Source of the DNA: Candidatus Sulfotelmatobacter sp.
GTDB taxonomy: Bacteria > Vulcanimicrobiota > Vulcanimicrobiia > Vulcanimicrobiales > Vulcanimicrobiaceae
Direction: 5' to 3'
DNA length: 64,000 nucleotides
Assembly: GCA_035504415.1 (NCBI GenBank)
Contig: DATJRY010000010.1
Span: 124,001 to 188,000, forward strand
Of this stretch, positions 57,271 to 64,000 are shown in pieces. The notes under the pieces were generated by a model, which saw nothing but the letters and a program-made list of their open reading frames with translations, was not told where the DNA came from and searched no databases. Both the position numbers and the translations under genes were made by a program. Every line of letters begins with the position of its first letter. Position 1 is the first letter of the stretch.

Positions 57271-57395
57271 GACTGCAATTCCCCTCCAGTGATGAGCGTC
57301 GGGGGCTTCTCTGCTCGTCGTGTGGGCCCTGGCATACCAGAGCGATTCCGGCCCGCGGCGCTCGGTTGGCGCCGCGTGGTACGATGGGCCGGTCG

Positions 57396-57472
57396 CGGGA
57401 CGTAGCTCAGCTTGGTAGAGCGCTTGCTTTGGGAGCAAGAAGTCGCAGGTTCAAATCCTGTCGTCCCGACCA
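57396..57472 (+). tRNA. tRNA-Pro (anticodon UGG)
   Basis: Cloverleaf CGGGACGTAGCTCAGCTTGG... Acceptor CGGGACG/CGTCCCG, anticodon arm CTTGC-TTTGGGA-GCAAG gives UGG, T-arm GCAGGTTCAAATCCTG, discriminator A and encoded CCA (57470-57472). Starts a plus-strand run of tRNAs. Confidence 0.95.
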
Positions 57473-57481
57473 TGTCCGCTC

Positions 57482-57554
57482 GCGCCGGTGGTCTAACGGA
57501 TAAGGCATCCGCCTTCTAAGCGGAACGATGGGGGTTCGATTCCCTCCCGGCGTA
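57482..57554 (+). tRNA. tRNA-Arg (anticodon UCU)
   Basis: Cloverleaf GCGCCGGTGGTCTAACGGAT... with anticodon arm TCCGC-CTTCTAA-GCGGA giving UCU. The acceptor GCGCCGG pairs with CCCGGCGT end with a terminal G-U pair (G1-U72). Discriminator A, no encoded CCA. The G1-U72 end pair is uncommon. Nine bases after tRNA-Pro. Confidence 0.85.
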
Positions 57555-57563
57555 CGACGGTCG

Positions 57564-58532
57564 TCAGCTGAAGTACCGGCGCGGGTTCTCGACCAGCATC
57601 GTCGCGATCTGCGCCTCGGTAACGCCGCGCTCGCGCAGCGCCGGCAGCACGTCGTCGTGGATGTGCACGTAGGTCCAGCGCGGCATCGCCGCCTCGCGCT
57701 GGGCGGCCGGCATCCAGTCGATGAAGCACGCGGCGTCCTGCGAGAGGACCATGCGCTCCGCGTAGCCGCGCCGGCACAGCTCGGCGACCGTGTCGACGCG
57801 CTGCTCGAACGGCAGCAGCCGATCGATCCCGAACCGGTCCATCCCCAGGTACGAGCCCGCGTCGGCGAGCTCGGTCAGATAGGCCAGGTCCGTCGAGTCG
57901 CCGCTGTGACCGATGACGACCTTGGTCAGGTCGACGCCCTCTTCGCGGAAGACGCGCTGCGCTTCCAGGCCCGAGCGCGTGTGGACGTTGGTGTGCACCG
58001 TGATCGGCGCACCCGTCTCGCGGTGTGCCGCCGCGACCGCGCGCATCACGCGCTCGACGCCGCGCGTCAAGCCTCGCCGTTCGATCACGCACTTGAGAAA
58101 GGCGGCCTTGACGCCGGTGTCGGCGATGCCCTCGCGGATGTCGTGCACGAACATCTCGACCAGCGGCTCCTCGCCGCCGTAGGGCAGCCCGGGGCCGACC
58201 AGGTGGAACGCGAACGGAACCTCGTCGTAGGTGTAGAGCCCGGTCGCGACGATGATGTTCAGGTCGACCTCGGCGTTGATGCGCGCGATGCGCGGGATAT
58301 ACCGGCCCAGGCCGATCACGGTCGGATCGACGATCGTGTCGACGCCGCGCGATGCGAGGTCGCGCAGCTTCCGGACCGCGTCGCGCACCCGCTCTTCTTC
58401 GTCCCAGTAACCCGGATAGTTCTGGCGGATCTCCTCGTTGAGGACGAAGACGTGTTCGTGCATCAGCGTCGTCCCAAGCCGATCGACGTCGACCGGACCG
58501 CGAACGGTCTCCACGCGTGCGTGCGCGCTCAT
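57564..58532 (-). CDS. phosphotriesterase-related metal hydrolase (PLL-like lactonase family)
   Basis: 322 residues from ATG 58532 (MSAHARVETVRGPVDVDRLG). Amidohydrolase TIM barrel with TLMHEHVF (HxH), the carbamylated-lysine strand VKAAFLKCVIE, APITVHTNVHTRSG, TKVVIGHSGDSTDLAYL and the final metal Asp in VLSQDAACF. Phosphotriesterase-like lactonases often hydrolyse lactones or phosphotriesters; the substrate is not predictable here. No membrane or export signal. Overlaps nothing but its start lies 97 nt from the HNH gene, divergent. Confidence 0.9.
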   Translation of the reverse strand: MSAHARVETVRGPVDVDRLGTTLMHEHVFVLNEEIRQNYPGYWDEEERVRDAVRKLRDLASRGVDTIVDPTVIGLGRYIPRIARINAEVDLNIIVATGLYTYDEVPFAFHLVGPGLPYGGEEPLVEMFVHDIREGIADTGVKAAFLKCVIERRGLTRGVERVMRAVAAAHRETGAPITVHTNVHTRSGLEAQRVFREEGVDLTKVVIGHSGDSTDLAYLTELADAGSYLGMDRFGIDRLLPFEQRVDTVAELCRRGYAERMVLSQDAACFIDWMPAAQREAAMPRWTYVHIHDDVLPALRERGVTEAQIATMLVENPRRYFS

Positions 58533-58629
58533 CGTTCGCGGCGCTTCGGGCCGCGAACCGGCCGTCCTTGCGACACCCTGGGATTGCAGGATGCCACCCC
58601 GTTGGCATCGTCGAGCGCGACAATAAAAC

Positions 58630-59076
58630 ATGCGCATTTGCGGTCACTGTCGCGAACAGCGGCAGGACGAGGACTACGGGATTCGCGACCGGAGGACGGG
58701 CCGCCGGCACACGATCTGTGTCCACTGTCGCCGCGCCTATGCGAACGCGTACGCGCGTCGCCACCGTGTCCGCTACAACGCCGAGAAGCGGCGACGCGTC
58801 GCGTTGGTGCGAGCTCGCAATCGCGCGATCCTCGACGCTTATCTCGCAACGCATCCGTGCGTCGACTGCGGCATCACGGATCCGCTCGTACTCGAGTTCG
58901 ACCACGTCCGCGGCGTCAAGATACGCGACGTTACCACCTTGGCGCACGAGGCCGCTCGCGTGGACCGCCTCTCTACGGAGATCGGGAAGTGCGAGGTGCG
59001 TTGCGCGAACTGTCATCGGCGGCGTACGATGGTGCAACTTTGGGGCAGGAAACCGTGTCCACCATGTCGATCCTAG
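58630..59076 (+). CDS. HNH-type zinc-binding protein (putative endonuclease)
   Basis: 148 residues, ATG at 58630, without a clear Shine-Dalgarno. N-terminal zinc-knuckle CGHCREQRQDEDYGIRD and CVHCRRAY, a basic helical middle (KRRRVALVRARNRAILDAY), then the C-terminal HNH-like block CVDCGITDPLVLEFDHVRGVK...GKCEVRCANCHRRRT. The His/Asn/His set and four paired cysteines match small HNH endonucleases and their regulators. No nuclease activity can be inferred for certain. Located between tRNA genes, a frequent site for mobile DNA, but no integrase or repeats flank it. Confidence 0.8.
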   Translation: MRICGHCREQRQDEDYGIRDRRTGRRHTICVHCRRAYANAYARRHRVRYNAEKRRRVALVRARNRAILDAYLATHPCVDCGITDPLVLEFDHVRGVKIRDVTTLAHEAARVDRLSTEIGKCEVRCANCHRRRTMVQLWGRKPCPPCRS

Positions 59077-59094
59077 TCGGGTCGCGCGTGTCGC

Positions 59095-59171
59095 GGTGAC
59101 TGTAGCTCAGCTGGTAGAGCGCTCGACTGTGACTCGAGAGGCCGCGGGATCATGCCCCGTCAGTCACCCCA
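59095..59171 (+). tRNA. tRNA-His (anticodon GUG)
   Basis: Cloverleaf GGTGACTGTAGCTCAGCTGG... with the extra G(-1) paired to C73 as in bacterial tRNA-His. Anticodon arm CTCGA-CTGTGAC-TCGAG gives GUG. CCA is encoded (59169-59171). The T-loop reads ATCATGC instead of TTCRANY, so positions 54 and 58 are A and U, an exchange of the usual T54-A58 pair. Confidence 0.9.
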
Positions 59172-59202
59172 AAACTCGCTTGCGCGGCTCCTCCGGCGGG
59201 AC

Positions 59203-59274
59203 GCGCCCGTAGCTCAGTGGTAGAGCATCCGCCTTTTAAGCGGTTGGTCGATGGTTCGATCCCATCCGGGCGCA
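59203..59274 (+). tRNA. tRNA-Lys (anticodon UUU)
   Basis: Cloverleaf GCGCCCGTAGCTCAGTGGTA... Acceptor GCGCCCG/CGGGCGC, anticodon arm CCGC-CTTTTAA-GCGG gives UUU, T-arm GATGGTTCGATCCCATC. Discriminator A, no encoded CCA. Confidence 0.94.
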
Positions 59275-59339
59275 ATTGCCCCAACAACTCCGAGGTGCTT
59301 GACGAACCCCGACCTGCCCGGTAACCTACTGTATCGTTC

Positions 59340-59414
<75 letters not shown>

Positions 59415-59422
59415 GTCCCGAC

Positions 59423-59460
59423 GGCGGCCGAGGTCGAGAGACCCGGCCGCCGCCGCTTTT
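59423..59460 (+). terminator. hairpin terminator after the tRNA cluster
   Basis: GGCGGCCG (59423) pairs with CGGCCGCC (59444), with an inner GGTC-GAGA-GACC helix, followed by GCCGCTTTT ending at the rdgB stop. Strong stem, short T-tract; also lies between the convergent tRNA and rdgB transcripts. Confidence 0.7.
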
Positions 59461-60068
59461 CAGCCGACGCCGGCGCGGCTGAGGGCGGCGACCAGCGCCG
59501 CCGCCGCGATCGCGCGGTGGCTGACCCGGTTCTTCTCGTCGCCGCGCATCTCGGCGAACGTCTTCCCCGTCGGTGGATACAGGAATACCGGATCGAACGA
59601 GAAGCCGGCCTCGCCGCGCTCCTCGGGCGCGATCGCGCCGTCGACCGTCCCCATCGCCGCGAACTCGCGGCCCTGATCGTCGATGAAGTGCAGCGCGCTG
59701 ACGAACCGCGCGCGGCGGTCGGTCAACCCGTGCGGCGCGTCCGCGAGCTCGGCCAGCAGCTTCTTGCGCCGCTCGCCCCACGACACTTCGGCGCCGCCGT
59801 AGTACGCCGTCAGCACGCCGGGCCGGCGGTCCAGCGCGTAGACCTCGAGTCCGGAGTCGTCGGCCAGCACGTTGGCCGGCCGGCCTGCCCGGGCGAGCTG
59901 CGCGGAGAGTGCGCGCGCCTTGAGCGCCGCGTTCTCGGCGTACGAGACGTCGCCTTCGATCGGATCCTCGTAATCACCGTACGTGGCCAACTCGAAGCCC
60001 GCGTCGGTGAAAAGGGATTCCATCTCGCGGAGCTTGCCGAAGTTGGTCGTCGCGACGTAGACGCGCAT
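59460..60068 (-). CDS. rdgB: XTP/dITP diphosphatase (Ham1/RdgB family)
   Basis: 202 residues, ATG at 60068. TTNFGKLREMESLF (phosphate/nucleotide-binding T-N-x-G-K), AENAALKARAL, ADDSGLEVYALDRRPGV and GEAGFSFDPVFLYPPTGKTFAEM match the Ham1 fold. Removes non-canonical purine nucleoside triphosphates from the pool. 56 nt downstream of lepA on the same strand, convergent with tRNA-Lys. Confidence 0.95.
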   Translation of the reverse strand: MRVYVATTNFGKLREMESLFTDAGFELATYGDYEDPIEGDVSYAENAALKARALSAQLARAGRPANVLADDSGLEVYALDRRPGVLTAYYGGAEVSWGERRKKLLAELADAPHGLTDRRARFVSALHFIDDQGREFAAMGTVDGAIAPEERGEAGFSFDPVFLYPPTGKTFAEMRGDEKNRVSHRAIAAAALVAALSRAGVG

Positions 60069-60124
60069 GACCCGATTCTACGCGATCGGACCCGCGATCA
60101 CCGTCCGGACGACTGTCCCGACGA

Positions 60125-61951
<1,827 letters not shown>

Positions 61952-61955
61952 GGGC

Positions 61956-62225
61956 TCAGAAGCACGCGTGGGCCTGCGGGCTGACGATCCCGTTCTCGAC
62001 CAGCAAGATGACCAGCATCACCACCAGGAACGAGAGATCGAGTCCTCCCATCGGCGGGATGACGCGGCGTACCGGCGTGATCACGGGTTCGACCAGCATC
62101 GCGAGGTAGTCGCTCCAGCGGCCGCGCAGGCTCGGCACCCACGAGAGCAGCGCGTACACGAACAGCACGAGCAAGTAGAGCTTGAAGAGGACGTCGAGGA
62201 CCGACCACAGCTGACAAGTGAGCAC
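61956..62225 (-). CDS. YggT family membrane protein
   Basis: 89 residues from GTG 62225 ([29 protein letters not shown]). Two hydrophobic helices separated by a conserved loop with [46 protein letters not shown], the YggT/YCF19 pattern. Members influence cell division or chromosome organisation in several bacteria and chloroplasts. The gene lies between the M23 peptidase (5 nt away) and lepA (4 nt away), so it is in the same operon. Confidence 0.9.
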   Translation of the reverse strand: MLTCQLWSVLDVLFKLYLLVLFVYALLSWVPSLRGRWSDYLAMLVEPVITPVRRVIPPMGGLDLSFLVVMLVILLVENGIVSPQAHACF

Positions 62226-62230
62226 GTTGC

Positions 62231-63181
62231 TTATACGCCCGACCCGTCGGGAAGTGTCGCCAGGACGTGCGGCGGGACGCCGTTGAGGAACGGTGCCGGG
62301 TCGATCGCATGTCCCTCGTACATCACCTGATAGTGCAGGTGCGGCCCGGTCGACTCGCCGGTCGAGCCGGTGTACGCGATCGGCGCGCCCTTGGTGATGT
62401 GCTCGCCGACGGTGACGATCGTGCGCGAGAGGTGGCCGTACCAGGTCTGGTAGCCGTTGCCGTGGTCGATCGCGACCTTGATCCCGAAGCCGCCGTCCCA
62501 GCCGGCCGTGACGACCGTTCCGGCCGCGGCCGCTCGCACCATCGTCCCGTAATCGACCGCCAGGTCGACGCCTTGGTGGTACTCGGGCCACGGCGTGCTG
62601 CGCCAGCCGAAGCCGCTCGCGATCCGCGCGCCCTGAACCGGCATGAGCGAGGGAATCGAAGCGATCATGCGGTCGCGGGCCAGCGAGGCCAGCCGGCGCA
62701 CGTTGAGCACGCGCAGCGCCAGCGCTTGCAGCGCCCGCGCGTCGCGCTGCGTCGCCGCGCTCTGCGAGGCCAGCTGGCGCAGCCGCGACTGCACGCTGGC
62801 GAGGTTCGCACCCGCGCCCGGGCGCGCCGGGGCCATCGCGTGCGGTTTGCGCGCGCTCGGGCCGACGCCCATCAGCCGCTTGATCTCGGCGTTCTCGTGC
62901 TGCACCGTGCGCAGCTGCGTCGCCAGCGCGTCGGCCTGCTTGTCGAGATTCTGCAGCTGCGCTTGCTGCGCGGTGGTGACGCCCTGCAGCGTGCGCACGT
63001 CGACCTCGGCGACGTGCAGCTCGTAGGTGTGCACGCCGATCGCACCCAGCACGACCGCGATCAGCGCCGCCGCCGCCAGCGCAAGGTGGCGGCGCGTGAA
63101 AGCCAGCCGATAGACGGAGTAGCCCGTCGGCGGGATGATCTTGATCAGGAAGGTCGACTTGGTCGACTTGGTCTGGTTCAC
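62231..63181 (-). CDS. M23-family peptidoglycan endopeptidase with coiled coil (membrane anchored)
   Basis: 316 residues, GTG at 63181, GTGA overlap with the DUF4446 gene. One N-terminal membrane helix (LALAAAALIAVVLGAIGV) then a coiled coil (about 60-165: TLQGVTTAQQAQLQNLDKQADAL), then an M23 domain: GFGWRSTPWPEYHQGVDLAVDYG (HxxxD), GWDGGFGIKVAIDHGNGYQTWYGHLS and GPHLHYQVMY (HxH). All zinc ligands are intact, so it may be an active LytM peptidase, or an activator like EnvC because of the coiled coil. Cleaves peptidoglycan cross-links in known members. Confidence 0.94.
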   Translation of the reverse strand: MNQTKSTKSTFLIKIIPPTGYSVYRLAFTRRHLALAAAALIAVVLGAIGVHTYELHVAEVDVRTLQGVTTAQQAQLQNLDKQADALATQLRTVQHENAEIKRLMGVGPSARKPHAMAPARPGAGANLASVQSRLRQLASQSAATQRDARALQALALRVLNVRRLASLARDRMIASIPSLMPVQGARIASGFGWRSTPWPEYHQGVDLAVDYGTMVRAAAAGTVVTAGWDGGFGIKVAIDHGNGYQTWYGHLSRTIVTVGEHITKGAPIAYTGSTGESTGPHLHYQVMYEGHAIDPAPFLNGVPPHVLATLPDGSGV

Positions 63182-63669
63182 GTCGCGGCAGTCCGAGCTT
63201 TGGCGATTGCGGCCAGCTCTTCTTCTGAAGGGTCTTGGGCCGGCTTGAACGCCGTCACCGCCTTGCCGTAGGTGCGCGTCTCCTCGCGCGACCAGATGCT
63301 GCTGAGCACCACCCCGTCGCCGTCTCGGTTGAGCAGAGCGAGCGCGTACGAGAGGTCGCTCCCGACGTCGCTGAAGGCGTTGTAGCGCACGAAGCCGACC
63401 CGCGGGACCTCGCTGCGCGCGATCCGCTCGAGCGCGTCGATCCTCGCCAGCTCGGCGGCCCGAGCAGCCGTCTGTGCAGCCGCCTCACGCTCCAGCGCGG
63501 TAAGGCGGTCGGTTGCGCGGCTGGCGCCACCGCCGAGCATAGCGTCGTGCGTGTCGAGTGTGGCCGTGAGGCGGCGCAAGCGCGGTCCGAGGACGAGCAG
63601 ATGATATCCGCCCGTCACGAGGAGCGCGCTGCCCAAACCCACGAGCAGGGCCGTGATGAGTTGCTGCAT
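63178..63669 (-). CDS. DUF4446 family membrane protein
   Basis: 163 residues from ATG 63669 (MQQLITALLVGLGSALLVTGGYHLLVLGPRL), one N-terminal membrane helix, a helical stalk, then the domain with VGFVRYNAFSDVGSDLSYALALLNRDGDGVVLSSIWSREETRTYGKAV, characteristic of DUF4446. Function unestablished. The ATG lies 8 nt after the T-run that ends the SRP RNA and has no Shine-Dalgarno, so expression may depend on read-through. The gene overlaps the M23 gene by 4 nt. Confidence 0.88.
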   Translation of the reverse strand: MQQLITALLVGLGSALLVTGGYHLLVLGPRLRRLTATLDTHDAMLGGGASRATDRLTALEREAAAQTAARAAELARIDALERIARSEVPRVGFVRYNAFSDVGSDLSYALALLNRDGDGVVLSSIWSREETRTYGKAVTAFKPAQDPSEEELAAIAKARTAAT

Positions 63670-63676
63670 CGCAAAG

Positions 63677-63682
63677 AAAAAA
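63677..63682 (-). terminator. T-run ending the SRP RNA transcript
   Basis: Six consecutive Ts on the minus strand (TTTTTT, complement of 63677-63682), 4 nt after the outer stem CCCTCGTC of the SRP RNA, whose closing stem acts as the terminator hairpin. It directly precedes the DUF4446 ATG. Confidence 0.75.
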
Positions 63683-63686
63683 CCAG

Positions 63687-63794
63687 GACGAGGGCCAGGT
63701 GGCTCGCGGCACACGGGAAGGTCCGCTTACCGTTGCTCCCTTCCGGGCCTGGCGGGGTTCACGGGTTGCCGTTGCGCGAGGCCCAACCCTCGTC
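63687..63794 (-). ncRNA. ffs: signal recognition particle RNA, small bacterial form (4.5S-like)
   Basis: Minus strand. Contains the universally conserved Ffh-binding hairpin: GGCCCGGAAGGGAGCAACGG then GTAAGCGGACC, with the GGAA tetraloop and A/C-rich asymmetric loop. Closing outer stem GACGAGGG/CCCTCGTC. About 108 nt, so it lacks the Alu domain of long SRP RNAs. Binds Ffh to target membrane proteins co-translationally. It lies just upstream of the DUF4446-M23-yggT-lepA-rdgB run. Confidence 0.93.
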
Positions 63795-63916
63795 GAGGCT
63801 CCGCTCATCATACCGATTGACGCCGGGTTCGGGAACCCCTTCGATCGCAGCCCCTCCGCTGCACGCCTCGTGCAGCCGCGGGGGGAGCGGCCAACCTCCG
63901 GGTATACCGACCGTAC

Positions 63917-64000
63917 GTGCCGCTCCTACCGAGCTCCGCCGCGTTCTTCTTGGGCTTCTTCGTCGCCATCGGCGCGTTCAATGCCCTCCTCTACCTGGTC
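63917..64000 (+). CDS. membrane protein N-terminus (cut by window end)
   Basis: GTG at 63917 opens a frame to the window edge (28 codons, VPLLPSSAAFFLGFFVAIGAFNALLYLV) that is almost entirely hydrophobic, a first membrane helix. A GGTATACC lies 12-19 nt upstream. The composition is reminiscent of MBOAT acyltransferase starts, but 28 residues cannot settle it. Region 63795-63916 has no other feature visible to me. Confidence 0.45.
   Translation, partial: MPLLPSSAAFFLGFFVAIGAFNALLYLV

Noticed and set aside
59275-59339. Possible further tRNA between the two tRNA-Lys genes
   Set aside because: No cloverleaf can be drawn in these bases.

Overview
The window is a GC-rich, densely coded bacterial chromosome segment. 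It combines envelope machinery of a two-membrane cell (MlaE/MlaF/MCE lipid transport, an RND pump with a lipoprotein adaptor) with traits best known from Gram-positives and other Terrabacteria: a cdaA-cdaR-glmM cyclic-di-AMP operon, a ydaO-type c-di-AMP riboswitch, RqcH and DUF4446. With frequent GTG/TTG starts and chained 4-nt gene overlaps, this suggests a diderm Terrabacteria lineage such as Eremiobacterota (WPS-2). That placement is inference. No plasmid, phage or CRISPR signature was seen.

Layout. 1-3264: hybrid histidine kinase, HPt protein and REC-HD-GYP phosphodiesterase. 3210-5758: rqcH diverging from gmk-rpoZ. 5789-6042: tandemly duplicated leader element in front of glmS. 6040-18938: one plus-strand run of glmS, rph, a small helical protein, mlaE-mlaF-MCE, rhomboid protease, ketopantoate reductase and an RND adaptor/pump pair whose pump has a ~250-residue low-complexity insertion. 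18940-27352: mixed genes (Xer recombinase, DUF4142, Fe-alcohol dehydrogenase, methyltransferase-glycosyltransferase fusion, AIM24). 27408-31224: ilvD-thrC-thrB. 31260-34928: glcF, a STAS/SnoaL/TPR cluster, tRNA-Gln. 34945-39170: cdaA-cdaR-glmM followed by a c-di-AMP riboswitch and its NlpC/P60 gene. 39183-45773: rsgA, rpsT, priA, a short MetE-like protein, a GGDEF protein, a Crp/Fnr regulator. 45819-51675: accessory surface locus with a glycine-rich exported protein and a divergent 900-residue beta-repeat protein. 52680-55899: tig-clpP-clpX. 55960-59414: seven tRNAs interspersed with an exported FAH-family protein, a phosphotriesterase-like hydrolase and an HNH protein. 59460-63794: ffs (SRP RNA), DUF4446, M23 peptidase, YggT, lepA, rdgB. 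A membrane-protein gene is cut by the right end.

The strongest unexplained signal is a 112-114 nt element present three times: two tandem copies end at the glmS start codon, and one inverted copy sits between cdaR and glmM, where it supplies the last ~27 codons of cdaR. A hairpin stem changes length on both arms together between copies, and a second long helix keeps G-U pairs only when read in the glmS direction, so a structured RNA or hairpin repeat is likely. glmS and glmM act in the same pathway to UDP-GlcNAc, and c-di-AMP made by CdaA would be sensed by the riboswitch just beyond glmM, so this part of the chromosome concentrates control of cell-wall precursor supply and wall hydrolysis.
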